From the NCBI RefSeq assembly GCF_004006635.1, contig NZ_CP034842.1:434001-498000 (forward strand): a DNA stretch of 64,000 nucleotides, in the 5' to 3' direction. Source of the stretch: Fusobacterium necrophorum subsp. necrophorum (GTDB lineage Bacteria > Fusobacteriota > Fusobacteriia > Fusobacteriales > Fusobacteriaceae). Positions 28,230 to 36,835 of this stretch are shown here, piece by piece. Numbering within the stretch: position 1 is the stretch's first letter; each line of letters opens with the position of its first letter. Made by a program: the position numbers and the translations under genes. The notes under the pieces are model-generated. The model saw only the letters and a program-made list of their open reading frames with translations. It made no database searches and had not been told where the DNA came from.

Positions 28230-29478
28230 TATTACAAAGCTAATTATGGACATTGGAAATTCTCATATTAAACTTTTGGTTGGAGAGGTATCTACAGATT
28301 TCACTAGAATAAAAATACTGCAATATATAGAGACTCCAACAAAAGGAATGAAAAAATCAGTGGTAGAATCTTCAGACCAACTTTCTTATTCGATTCAAAG
28401 TGCTTTAAGAGGTTTAGAAAATCCGGAATATAGAGAGTTAGAAAAAGTTACTATCGGAGTTGGCGGAAAATACATTCAATCTAAAACTAGAAAACTTTTT
28501 CTTGAATTTGAAGAAAGGGAAGTGCAGCAGAATGATTTGGAAAAATTGTATGAACTTGCAGAGGAATGCTTAGAAGCAGGAGAGTTGGTTTTAAAACGTG
28601 AAATGTATAACATTAAGATTAATAATGCGGGCATTGTAAAAAATCCGATTGGTTTGGTGGCAAATCGTTTAGAAGCGAATGTTCATTTAATTTATGTGGA
28701 TCGAGGAGATATTGAAAAATTAACAGACGCTATTGTGGAAGCGGGATTGGAAATTGAAAATATTTATTTGAATGCCTATGCCTCTTTAAAATCTACTTTA
28801 ATTGATGAAGAATCCACCAAAATGGGAGTTGCTCTGGTAGACATTGGAGAAGGGGCAACCGATATCATTATCTCAAAAAATCATAAGATTATCTATGCAA
28901 AGTCGGCAAACTTGGGGGGAATTCACTTCATGAGTGACATTATGTATCTCTTCCATGTTTCCGAAGGAGAAGCGAGAGAAGTATATTCAACCTATATCAA
29001 AGGAGAAATGAAGGAACAATACATCAGCACCAATGGAAAGCGCTTTGTCAAAGAGGATGTGGAAAAAATTATTGATGCTAGAATAAAAGATATTGCTACC
29101 TTTATTTTGAATACTATTCAAGAATCTGGATTCACAGGATACTTGGGGCAAGGAATGGTGTTAACAGGAGGGGTTGCGAGTTTAGATCGTTTGGTTAGAA
29201 AAATCAACGAACAGACAGGAGGCATCGTTCGGCGTAAGAAACCATTGCCAATTCGAGGCTTGGAAAAACCCGAATATAAAATGGCAACTGTGGTGGGTTT
29301 GTTCTTAGAAGCGATAGAAGAGGAAATGGAGTTACAACAAAAAAGAAATGATGAAGAAGTGAGAGAAGAAGAAGAACAGGATGAGTTGGAAGAACTATTG
29401 GGAAGTCATGAAGGAGAAAGAAAATCATCTGGAGAGATAATGGTTAAAATCAAAAAATGGATTTCATATTTTATATAA
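28219..29478 (+). CDS. ftsA: Cell division protein FtsA
   Basis: Actin-like ATPase that tethers FtsZ to the membrane. Three ATGs follow GGAGG (28208-28212); 28219 is best spaced and gives 419 residues beginning MEDNITKLIMDIGNSHIKLL. VALVDIGEGATDIII and LTGGVASLDRL are actin-fold nucleotide motifs. After an acidic linker the protein ends in an amphipathic helix (MVKIKKWISYFI), the expected membrane-targeting tail. Confidence 0.94.
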   Translation: MEDNITKLIMDIGNSHIKLLVGEVSTDFTRIKILQYIETPTKGMKKSVVESSDQLSYSIQSALRGLENPEYRELEKVTIGVGGKYIQSKTRKLFLEFEEREVQQNDLEKLYELAEECLEAGELVLKREMYNIKINNAGIVKNPIGLVANRLEANVHLIYVDRGDIEKLTDAIVEAGLEIENIYLNAYASLKSTLIDEESTKMGVALVDIGEGATDIIISKNHKIIYAKSANLGGIHFMSDIMYLFHVSEGEAREVYSTYIKGEMKEQYISTNGKRFVKEDVEKIIDARIKDIATFILNTIQESGFTGYLGQGMVLTGGVASLDRLVRKINEQTGGIVRRKKPLPIRGLEKPEYKMATVVGLFLEAIEEEMELQQKRNDEEVREEEEQDELEELLGSHEGERKSSGEIMVKIKKWISYFI

Positions 29479-29496
29479 ATTAGAGAAGGAGAAGAG

Positions 29497-30585
29497 GTGA
29501 AAGGTATGTTAATAGAGCAAGATTTAGTAAAAATCAAAGTATTAGGAGCAGGAGGTGCTGGAGGGAATGCCATTAATGACATGATTTCTTCTGGAGTTGG
29601 GGGAGTAGAATATATTGCAGCAAATACAGATTCCCAAGATTTAAATAAATCTTTAGCTGATTCCCGTTTACAATTAGGAGAAAAATTAACAAGAGGTCTG
29701 GGAGCCGGAGCAGATCCTTCGATTGGAAAGCAAGCAGCGGAAGAAGATATTGATAAGATAAAACAATTATTGGAAGAGACGGATATGTTATTCATTACCG
29801 CCGGTATGGGAGGAGGAACTGGAACCGGAGCGGCTCCTGTCATTGCCAGAGTGGCAAAAGAGTTAGGGATTTTGACAGTAGCGATTGTAACAAGACCATT
29901 TTCCTTTGAAGGAAAGAAAAGAAAGAACAATGCGGATTTGGGAGTTCGACAATTAAAAGAAACCGTGGATGCTTTGGTTGTTATTCCCAATGATAAATTA
30001 TTCGAATTACCAGATAAGACAATTACTTTACAAAATGCTTTCAAAGAAGCCAATAACATTTTAAAAATAGGGATTCGTGGAGTAGCTGATTTGATGATAG
30101 GAAACGGTTTGATTAACTTGGACTTTGCAGATGTCAGAGCAACTATGTTAAATTCAGGAATTGCTGTATTAGGTTTTGGAGAGGGTGAGGGAGAAAATCG
30201 AGCGATGAAAGCAACGGAAAAAGCGTTACAATCTCCTCTATTGGAAAAATCTATTCAAGGGGCTAGCAAGATTTTAATTAATATTACAGGGTCTCCGGAT
30301 ATTACTTTGATGGAAGCTCAAACAATTTCAGAAACAGTACGGGACGCGGCCGGTAAAACAGCGGAAGATGTTATGTTCGGATTGGTTGTGGATCCAGATG
30401 TAGGGGATAAGGTTCTTGTGACGGTTATTGCAAATAATTTCGTAGATGAAACACAAGAATCGGAGCCTTTTATCAACTTAAAGCCACAAGAGAATCAGGA
30501 AGAAGAAAGACCACTAGAAAATCGAGAACAAAGCTATGATGACGGGGACATTGATCTTCCGCCTTGGTTACGAGGAAAAAAATAA
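29497..30585 (+). CDS. ftsZ: Cell division protein FtsZ
   Basis: Tubulin-like GTPase of the division ring. GTG 29497 (AAGGAG seven nt upstream) gives 362 residues; an in-frame ATG at 29506 is also possible. The tubulin signature is in AGMGGGTGTGAAP and the T7 loop in NLDFADVRATM. The C-terminal peptide DIDLPPWLRGKK after an acidic spacer is the docking tail for FtsA. Last gene of the cluster. Confidence 0.97.
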   Translation: MKGMLIEQDLVKIKVLGAGGAGGNAINDMISSGVGGVEYIAANTDSQDLNKSLADSRLQLGEKLTRGLGAGADPSIGKQAAEEDIDKIKQLLEETDMLFITAGMGGGTGTGAAPVIARVAKELGILTVAIVTRPFSFEGKKRKNNADLGVRQLKETVDALVVIPNDKLFELPDKTITLQNAFKEANNILKIGIRGVADLMIGNGLINLDFADVRATMLNSGIAVLGFGEGEGENRAMKATEKALQSPLLEKSIQGASKILINITGSPDITLMEAQTISETVRDAAGKTAEDVMFGLVVDPDVGDKVLVTVIANNFVDETQESEPFINLKPQENQEEERPLENREQSYDDGDIDLPPWLRGKK

Positions 30586-30586
30586 C

Positions 30587-30615
30587 TTGTAAAATAATGA
30601 CAGTTATGATATACT
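30587..30615 (+). promoter_or_regulatory. Promoter of the rpsF-rpsR operon
   Basis: TTGTAA (30587-30592), 17 bp, TATACT (30610-30615), directly after the ftsZ stop. Transcription would start near 30622 and leave a leader of about 58 nt. Confidence 0.75.
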
Positions 30616-30627
30616 ACGAAAGACCCT

Positions 30628-30653
30628 GCTCAAGATCGTTATGTGTCTTGGGC
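30628..30653 (+). promoter_or_regulatory. Leader hairpin before rpsF, possible S6:S18 autoregulatory element
   Basis: GCTCAAGA and TCTTGGGC form an 8-bp stem (one G-U pair) with a ten-nt loop, just upstream of the GGGAGGAGG ribosome site. S6-S18 autoregulatory leaders are known before rpsF in many bacteria. I do not see their usual CCG loop triplet, so the identification is tentative. Confidence 0.4.
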
Positions 30654-30679
30654 AAAAACCATAGGGAGGAGGTATTAAG

Positions 30680-30964
30680 ATGAAAAAATACGAAATTATG
30701 TACATCATCAACCCAACTGTTTTAGAAGAAGGAAGAGATTCCGTGATTGAAAAAATTTCAGAATTATTGACTTCAAATGGAGCGAATATCCTAAAAACAG
30801 AAAAATGGGGAGAAAGAAAGCTTGCTTATTTAATCGATAAGAAGAAAACAGGTTTTTATGTACTGACTACTTTTGAGATTGATGGAACTAAATTAGCTGA
30901 AGTAGAATCTAAATTGAACATTACAGAAGAAGTAATGCGATATATCATTGTAAAGCAAGACTAA
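30680..30964 (+). CDS. rpsF: 30S ribosomal protein S6
   Basis: 94 residues: MKKYEIMYIINPTV start and the alpha-beta fold of bS6, ending with EEVMRYIIVKQD. Binds the central domain of 16S rRNA together with S18, encoded 33 bp downstream. Unusually for many bacteria, no ssb gene sits between rpsF and rpsR. GGGAGGAGG precedes the ATG. Confidence 0.97.
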   Translation: MKKYEIMYIINPTVLEEGRDSVIEKISELLTSNGANILKTEKWGERKLAYLIDKKKTGFYVLTTFEIDGTKLAEVESKLNITEEVMRYIIVKQD

Positions 30965-30997
30965 TTATTTCTAAAAATCAAAAGGGAGGTATTAAAA

Positions 30998-31216
30998 ATG
31001 GCAGAATTCAGAAGAAGAAGAGCGAAACTTCGAGTAAAAGCTGAAGAAATCGATTACAAAAATGTAGATTTGTTAAAAAGATTTGTATCTGACAAGGGAA
31101 AGATTAATCCTTCTCGATTAACAGGAGCAAATGCAAAACTACAAAGAAAAATCGCAAAGGCAATCAAAAGAGCAAGAAATATTGCTTTGATTCCTTATAC
31201 AAAAATTGAAAAATAA
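30998..31216 (+). CDS. rpsR: 30S ribosomal protein S18
   Basis: 72 residues, basic, with the bS18 core [16 protein letters not shown], then [32 protein letters not shown] (pieces of the conserved C-terminal RNA-binding half). No zinc cysteines are present, i.e. the C-minus form. AAGGGAGG lies upstream; a terminator follows. Confidence 0.97.
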   Translation: MAEFRRRRAKLRVKAEEIDYKNVDLLKRFVSDKGKINPSRLTGANAKLQRKIAKAIKRARNIALIPYTKIEK

Positions 31217-31234
31217 GAGCAAAGATTAATCTAT

Positions 31235-31274
31235 AAAAAAGCATTTATCTAACAATTAGGTAAATGTTTTTTTT
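31235..31274 (+). terminator. Intrinsic terminator after rpsR
   Basis: GCATTTATCTAA (31241-31252), loop CAA, TTAGGTAAATG(T) and eight T. The A-rich upstream arm can extend the stem against the T tract. Confidence 0.88.
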
Positions 31275-31289
31275 ATTTTCGGAAAAAGA

Positions 31290-31318
31290 TTGTATTTCTT
31301 TTTCTTATTGTTTATAAT
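31290..31318 (+). promoter_or_regulatory. Promoter of the D-lactate dehydrogenase gene
   Basis: TTGTAT (31290-31295), 17 bp, TATAAT (31313-31318); transcription would start near 31325, about 29 nt before the ATG. Confidence 0.78.
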
Positions 31319-31353
31319 ATTGATAAACAATAAAACTTTGAGGAGTGATGAAA

Positions 31354-32343
31354 ATGAGAGTATTATTTTTTGATGCAAAAGCTTATGATAAGGAAAATTT
31401 TGATGCCTACAAAGGAAAATACAGCTTTGATATTAAGTACTTAAAGGTAAAATTGAATGAAGAAACGGTGGACTTTGTAAAGGGCTACGAAATTATCAGT
31501 ATTTTTGTCAATGATACTGTCAATCCTCCCGTTATTGATAAATTATTGGAATATGGCGTTAAACTCATTGTTTTGCGTTGTGCAGGATACAATAATGTGG
31601 ATGTCAACTATATCAACGGAAGAATTAAATTAGTAAGAGTTCCCGCTTATTCTCCATATTCTGTCGCGGAATATACGGCTTCTCTGATTATGACATTAAA
31701 TCGAAAAATTCATAAGGCATACTTGAGAACCCGAGAAGGGAATTTTTCCATTAACGGTTTGATGGGCTTTGACTTGCATAGAAAAACAATCGGAGTGATT
31801 GGAGCGGGAAGAATTGCCAGAATTTTTATCAAGATTATGCGAGGTTTTGACGCAAGAGTGATCGCCTACGACCCCTATCCCGATGAAAGCTTTGCCAAGG
31901 AGTTAGGCTATGAATATGTGGATTTGGAGACTTTGTATCGGCAATCCGATATTATTTCTTTGCATTGCCCTTTGACCAAAGAAAATACTCATCTCATCAA
32001 TCGGGACAGCATGAAAAAAATGAAAAACGGCGTTATGCTTGTAAATACAGGAAGGGGAAGATTGATTGACACCATAGATTTGATTGAAGCCTTAAAAGAG
32101 AAAAAAGTGGGAGCGGCAGCTCTTGATGTCTATGAAGAGGAAGCCGGATACTTCTTTGAAGATATGTCAAGCAGCATTATAGAGGACGATATTTTAGGAA
32201 GATTGCTTTCCTTCAATAATGTTTTGCTGACTTCTCATCAGGCATACTTTACGAAGGAGGCATTTCAGGATATTACTATTACGACCTTGGAAAATATTCA
32301 ATCTTTTTTAAAGGGAAATGAATTAGAAAATGAAATAAAGTAA
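31354..32343 (+). CDS. ldhA: D-lactate dehydrogenase (2-hydroxyacid dehydrogenase family)
   Basis: Reduces pyruvate to D-lactate with NADH during fermentation. ATG 31354 fits AGGAG at 31341-31345 better than the upstream GTG/ATG, giving 329 residues. Features: LRCAGYNNVDV, the NAD loop GVIGAGRIAR, NTGRGRLIDT with the catalytic Arg region, the Glu in DVYEEEAG and the catalytic His in TSHQAYFTKEA, the form seen in LdhA-type fermentative enzymes. It has its own promoter. Confidence 0.92.
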   Translation: MRVLFFDAKAYDKENFDAYKGKYSFDIKYLKVKLNEETVDFVKGYEIISIFVNDTVNPPVIDKLLEYGVKLIVLRCAGYNNVDVNYINGRIKLVRVPAYSPYSVAEYTASLIMTLNRKIHKAYLRTREGNFSINGLMGFDLHRKTIGVIGAGRIARIFIKIMRGFDARVIAYDPYPDESFAKELGYEYVDLETLYRQSDIISLHCPLTKENTHLINRDSMKKMKNGVMLVNTGRGRLIDTIDLIEALKEKKVGAAALDVYEEEAGYFFEDMSSSIIEDDILGRLLSFNNVLLTSHQAYFTKEAFQDITITTLENIQSFLKGNELENEIK

Positions 32344-32349
32344 AAAATA

Positions 32350-32358
32350 TGATATAAT
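32350..32358 (+). promoter_or_regulatory. Extended -10 promoter before the YfcC-type carrier
   Basis: TGA-TATAAT (32350-32358), 42 bp before the ATG; only a poor -35 match (TGAAAT at 32331) is seen. Confidence 0.5.
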
Positions 32359-32400
32359 GTATCAGGAATCAAACAAAAAATGAAAAAGGGGTTGTAAAAA

Positions 32401-33900
32401 ATGAAAAAATGGAAGATACCTGATACTTTTGTGATTATTTTCTTTGTTGTTTTATTGGCAGGAGCTTTGACTCATATTATTCCAGCAGGAAGTTTTGATA
32501 TGAAAGATATTACGTATACTGCAAGTGACGGAAGCGAAAAAACAAAGTCCGTACCGATAGCAGGAAGTTTCCACTATGCCTTGGATGAACAAGGGCAGCC
32601 ATTGATAAAAGGAATTAAAGTGTTTGAGCCGGGAGGAGAAGTCGGTCTAACAAATTATGTTTATGAAGGTTTGGTAAGTGGAGACAAATGGGGAACTGCT
32701 GTAGGAGTTGTTGCTTTTATCTTGGTTCTTGGAGGAGCCTTTGGAATTATTTTAAAGACGGGAGCTGTAGAGACAGGGCTCTATGCTTTGATTAGTAAGA
32801 CAAAAGGATCTGAAATTTTGATTATTCCTCTCGTATTTATTCTATTTTCTCTTGGAGGAGCTGTTTTCGGAATGGGAGAAGAGGCGATCCCTTTTGCGAT
32901 GATTCTCGTTCCGATTATTATTGGCTTGGGATATGACAGTATTACGGCTTTGATGATTACTTATTGTTCCACTCAAATTGGATTTGCAACTTCTTGGATG
33001 AATCCGTTCAGTGTGGCGGTGGCTCAAGGGGTGGCAGGCATTCCGGTATTGTCCGGATCCGGATTTCGTATTTTTATGTGGATTTTCTTCACAGCTGTAG
33101 GAACTGTTTTTACGATGAGATATGCAAAAAAAATAAAGAATACTCCCACTTTATCAGTAGCTTATGAAACAGATGCATATTATCGAGACGACTATAAACT
33201 TGAAACAACAGAAGGGAAAAAATTTACCTTAGGTCATAAACTGGTATTATTGGTTGTTGTGATAGGAATGGTGTGGGTCATTTGGGGAGTCATTAAACAA
33301 GGATATTATTTACCGGAAATTGCAACACAATTTTTGATTATGGGAATCGTTTCGGGAATAATCGGAGTCCTGTTCCGTTTAAACAATATGACAACGAATG
33401 ATATGGCGAGTTCTTTTCGAAAAGGAGCGGAAGAGTTGGTTGGAGCCGCTTTGGTAGTAGGAATGGGAAAAGGTATCGTCCTAGTATTGGGAGGAACTTT
33501 TGCAGGAGAACCAAGTGTTTTAAATACAATTTTAAACTGGGTTGCAACCGGAATGGAAGGAATGCATTCCGCTTTTTCCGCTTGGGTTATGTATATTTTC
33601 CAATCCTGCTTCAATTTCTTTGTCGTATCGGGTTCAGGTCAAGCTGCTTTGACCATGCCGATTATGGCACCATTAGCTGATTTACTGGGGGTAACAAGAC
33701 AGGTGGCGGTCTTAGCTTTCCAATTGGGAGATGGATTTACCAATTTAATTGTGCCAACCGGAGGAGTGTTGATGGCGATGTTGGGAGTTGCCAGATTGGA
33801 ATGGGGAACATGGGTAAAATTCCAATGGAAATTCCAGGTCATTTTATTCGTGTTAGGTTCTATTTTTATGATAGGAGCCTCTCTGCTTCATTTTTCATAA
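32401..33900 (+). CDS. YfcC-family membrane carrier
   Basis: 499 residues with about 12 membrane helices, belonging to the YfcC/DcuC-related ion-transporter group. The start KIPDTFVIIFFVVLLAGALTHIIPAGSF is typical of the family, as are GMGEEAIPFAMILVPI and SGSGQAALTMPIMAPLAD in the second half. Members have been linked to carboxylates and basic or short-chain amino acids; the substrate here is unknown. It follows the lactate dehydrogenase gene but has its own -10 box. Confidence 0.82.
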   Translation: MKKWKIPDTFVIIFFVVLLAGALTHIIPAGSFDMKDITYTASDGSEKTKSVPIAGSFHYALDEQGQPLIKGIKVFEPGGEVGLTNYVYEGLVSGDKWGTAVGVVAFILVLGGAFGIILKTGAVETGLYALISKTKGSEILIIPLVFILFSLGGAVFGMGEEAIPFAMILVPIIIGLGYDSITALMITYCSTQIGFATSWMNPFSVAVAQGVAGIPVLSGSGFRIFMWIFFTAVGTVFTMRYAKKIKNTPTLSVAYETDAYYRDDYKLETTEGKKFTLGHKLVLLVVVIGMVWVIWGVIKQGYYLPEIATQFLIMGIVSGIIGVLFRLNNMTTNDMASSFRKGAEELVGAALVVGMGKGIVLVLGGTFAGEPSVLNTILNWVATGMEGMHSAFSAWVMYIFQSCFNFFVVSGSGQAALTMPIMAPLADLLGVTRQVAVLAFQLGDGFTNLIVPTGGVLMAMLGVARLEWGTWVKFQWKFQVILFVLGSIFMIGASLLHFS

Positions 33901-33939
33901 AAATATAAATGAAAAATAAATTATCTTGAATAGAAAGGA

Positions 33940-33984
33940 TGTACTGCACCCGTAACTTGATCACAGGATTGGAGGTGCAGTACA
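33940..33984. repeat. 45-bp element: perfect 11-bp terminal inverted repeats
   Basis: TGTACTGCACC (33940-33950) and GGTGCAGTACA (33974-33984) are perfect inverted copies around 23 bp, with TG...CA ends. The end sequence resembles the tips of IS3/IS150-type elements as I remember them. It may be a tiny IS-derived remnant or simply a stable RNA hairpin. No transposase is nearby. Confidence 0.6.
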
Positions 33985-34010
33985 GGAATGAAATGGTTCT
34001 TTTTTCAAAA

Positions 34011-34048
34011 CAATAAAAAAAGACAGTAATATCTGTCTTTTTTTATTG
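34011..34048. terminator. Bidirectional terminator between YfcC-type gene and rpmB
   Basis: A perfect 16-bp stem (CAATAAAAAAAGACAG and its complement) around a six-nt loop. A and T runs on either side make it work for both converging genes. Confidence 0.92.
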
Positions 34049-34059
34049 TTGATATGAAC

Positions 34060-34317
34060 TTATTTACTTAAATGTTTCTTTAATCTTTCACTTAAAGTAG
34101 CTGCATTTGCTTTTAAAATATTCATGATTTCAACTTCTGAAGCACCTTTTAAAGATTTCAAAGTTCTGGAACATACTTTGATTTTAATAGGGTTTCCATT
34201 TACTAAAATAGTAGTTACTTGTAGATTCGGTTTCCAAACTCTTCTCGTTAATCTGTGAGAGTGAGAAATTTTATTACCACTGATAATACCTGTACCAGTA
34301 ATTTCACATCTTTGCAT
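34060..34317 (-). CDS. rpmB: 50S ribosomal protein L28
   Basis: 85 residues; [18 protein letters not shown] and [13 protein letters not shown] are the bL28 hallmarks, here with an N-terminal cysteine but without the second zinc pair. It is monocistronic with GGGAGGTG just before the ATG and its own promoter, and it ends at the shared terminator. Confidence 0.96.
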   Translation of the reverse strand: MQRCEITGTGIISGNKISHSHRLTRRVWKPNLQVTTILVNGNPIKIKVCSRTLKSLKGASEVEIMNILKANAATLSERLKKHLSK

Positions 34318-34360
34318 CTTTGCACCTCCCTTTTACATATAACATTTCATAATACAAGCA

Positions 34361-34389
34361 ATTATATCATTAAGCCAAGAAAAATTCAA
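34361..34389 (-). promoter_or_regulatory. Promoter of rpmB
   Basis: On the minus strand TTGAAT (34389-34384), 17 bp, TATAAT (34366-34361), with TG one base upstream of the -10 (extended -10). The leader is about 37 nt. Confidence 0.82.
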
Positions 34390-34461
34390 GTAATTTTTTA
34401 ATAATCAGAATATTTTATGACGAAGGAGGGAAAGAATTCTTTTAGATTTCGTAGGCTTTTA

Positions 34462-34470
34462 TGTTATAAT
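34462..34470 (+). promoter_or_regulatory. Extended -10 promoter of mutS2
   Basis: TG-T-TATAAT (34462-34470), 29 bp before the mutS2 ATG, with only a weak -35 (TTAGAT at 34442). Confidence 0.6.
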
Positions 34471-34498
34471 AGAAAGAAAAAAGGGAGAGAAAGCAAGA

Positions 34499-36835
34499 AT
34501 GAATTTGCATAGTCATCGAGTCTTAGAATTTGATAAATTAAAAGAAAAAATAATGACTTACTTAGTGATTGAAAACAATGTAGAAGAAATTATGAATTTA
34601 AAGCCGTTTAACGACTTAAGTTCCTTACAACAGGAGTTTGTATATGTGCAAGATTGTATGGATTTTATGCAATATGATGGAGGCTTGGATGTAAGGCATT
34701 TAAAGGATATTTGCAGTTTGACCGAAAAAATAAAGCTTATTGGAACCTATTTGGAAGTAGATGAGCTATGGGATATCAACATGAATTTGCGATTTTTTAG
34801 AATTTTTCAGGCACAGTTGGAAGATTTGGGAAAATACAAGGCTTTACGGGATTATATGAGGCAGGTATCTCCCCTTCGATTGATAGAAGATTTGATTTCA
34901 AAAGCGGTGGATTCGGAGAAGCAAATTAAGGACGAAGCTTCTTTGGATTTAAGGGACATTCGAATTCATAAGAAAATGTTGGCTCAAAATATTCGACGAA
35001 AGTTTGATGAATTATTCGAGGAAGCCAGTATCACCGCAGCTTTTCAAGAGAGAATTGTCACAGAGCGGGACGGGAGAATGGTAGTTCCCGTCAAGGTGGA
35101 TTTTAAGGGTTTGATTAAGGGGATTGAACATGACAGGTCTTCCAGCGGACAAACGGTTTTCATTGAGCCTTTGTCCATTGTTTCTTTGAACAATAAGATG
35201 AGAGAGTTGGAAACAAAAGAAAAAGAAGAAATTCGAAAGATTTTATTGAGACTTTCGGAACAAATTCGAAATCATCAGGATGAGATGTATAAGATAGGGA
35301 CTATGATTTTATATCTGGATCGCCTACAAGCAAAGGCGAATTTCGGTTTAGAAGAAGCCTGTCATGTTCCTACGATACAGGGAAAGGAAATTCTGTATTT
35401 GGAAAAAGCGAGGCATCCTTTTATTCCAAAAGAAAAAGTGGTGCCTTTGACCTTTGAAATTGGAAAAGATTATAGAATTTTATTGATTACGGGACCTAAT
35501 ACGGGAGGGAAAACGGTTGCCCTAAAAACCGCGGGTCTTTTAACTTTAATGGCTCTTTCCGGAATTCCCATTCCTGCTTCCGAACATTCGAAGATTGGAT
35601 TTTTTCAGGGAGTCTTTGCAGACATTGGAGATGAACAAAGTATAGAGCAGTCTCTCTCTTCTTTTTCAGCTCATGTGACGAATTTGCAAGAGATTCTACG
35701 GGAAGTACATCGAAATTGTCTCGTGTTATTGGATGAACTCGGTTCCGGAACGGATCCTACCGAAGGGTCCGCTTTCGCCATGTCTATTATTGATTATTTA
35801 AAAGAGAAGAAGTGCAATGCTATTATTACCACTCACTACAGCGAGGTAAAGGCACATGGATACAATGAGGAGGGGATTGAAACCGCTTCCATGGAATTTG
35901 ATACGGCTACTTTGTCTCCTACCTATCGCCTTTTGATGGGGATTCCCGGTGAGAGCAACGCTTTGACGATTGCAAAACGCTTGGGAGTTCCTCAAGACAT
36001 TATCGATAGGGCACAGAGTTATATCAGCGAGGACAATAAAAAAATCGAGCTTATGATCAATAATATTAAAAATAAATCGGAAAGTTTGGACAGAATGCAG
36101 GCAGAATTGGAAGGACTAAGAGAAGCCGCTCGTATGAATCAGGAAAAATGGGAAGAAGAAAGAAGAAACTTGGAAAGAGAAAAAAATGAAATTCTAAAGA
36201 AGGCCTATGAAGATTCCGAAAAAATGATGAATGAAATGCGAGCCAAAGCCTCCGCTCTGATTGAAAAAATTCAAAAAGAAGAAAACAGCAAAGAGCAGGC
36301 AAAACAAATTCAAAAAAATTTAAATATGCTAAGTTCCGCTCTGAAAGAAGAAAAAAACAAAACAATTTCCATTACGAAAACAATGAAAAAGAAAGCAAAC
36401 TTCAAAGAGGGAGATCGAGTCTTTGTTAAAAATATCAATCAATTTGCCACCGTTTTAAAAATCAATGCCATGAAAGAAAGTGCACAGGTACAGGCAGGGA
36501 TTCTGAAATTGGAAGTTCCTTTTGATGAAATTCGAGTGACAGAGGAAAAGAAAGAGAAAAGATATCAAGTGCAGGTGCATAAAAAAATAGCGGTACGAAG
36601 TGAGATTGATCTACGTGGAAAAATGGTGGATGAAGGAATTCACGAATTGGAAACCTATCTGGATAGGGCTTTGTTGAACGGATATCATGAAATTTACGTT
36701 ATTCACGGAAAGGGAACCGGTGCTTTGCGAAATGGAATTTTGGATTATTTAAAGACCTGCCCCTATGTAAAAGAATTCCGAATAGGAGGTCATGGAGAAG
36801 GAGGCTTGGGATGTACGGTGGTAACTCTAAAATAA
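34499..36835 (+). CDS. mutS2: Endonuclease MutS2
   Basis: 778 residues. The MutS core ATPase has Walker A GPNTGGKT (about 331-338), Walker B VLLDELGSGTDP and ITTHYSEVK; a long charged coiled coil (about 520-640) follows, then a C-terminal Smr nuclease domain with SEIDLRGKMVDEG and IHGKGTGALR. The mismatch-recognition domain is absent, as expected for MutS2. The family suppresses recombination and also splits collided ribosomes. The gene overlaps ispD by 25 nt. Confidence 0.96.
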   Translation: MNLHSHRVLEFDKLKEKIMTYLVIENNVEEIMNLKPFNDLSSLQQEFVYVQDCMDFMQYDGGLDVRHLKDICSLTEKIKLIGTYLEVDELWDINMNLRFFRIFQAQLEDLGKYKALRDYMRQVSPLRLIEDLISKAVDSEKQIKDEASLDLRDIRIHKKMLAQNIRRKFDELFEEASITAAFQERIVTERDGRMVVPVKVDFKGLIKGIEHDRSSSGQTVFIEPLSIVSLNNKMRELETKEKEEIRKILLRLSEQIRNHQDEMYKIGTMILYLDRLQAKANFGLEEACHVPTIQGKEILYLEKARHPFIPKEKVVPLTFEIGKDYRILLITGPNTGGKTVALKTAGLLTLMALSGIPIPASEHSKIGFFQGVFADIGDEQSIEQSLSSFSAHVTNLQEILREVHRNCLVLLDELGSGTDPTEGSAFAMSIIDYLKEKKCNAIITTHYSEVKAHGYNEEGIETASMEFDTATLSPTYRLLMGIPGESNALTIAKRLGVPQDIIDRAQSYISEDNKKIELMINNIKNKSESLDRMQAELEGLREAARMNQEKWEEERRNLEREKNEILKKAYEDSEKMMNEMRAKASALIEKIQKEENSKEQAKQIQKNLNMLSSALKEEKNKTISITKTMKKKANFKEGDRVFVKNINQFATVLKINAMKESAQVQAGILKLEVPFDEIRVTEEKKEKRYQVQVHKKIAVRSEIDLRGKMVDEGIHELETYLDRALLNGYHEIYVIHGKGTGALRNGILDYLKTCPYVKEFRIGGHGEGGLGCTVVTLK

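Noticed and set aside
29406..30059. 217-codon open frame antisense to ftsZ
   Set aside because: It mirrors ftsZ codons, has low-complexity Pro/Ser runs and no ribosome site; ftsZ is unambiguous.
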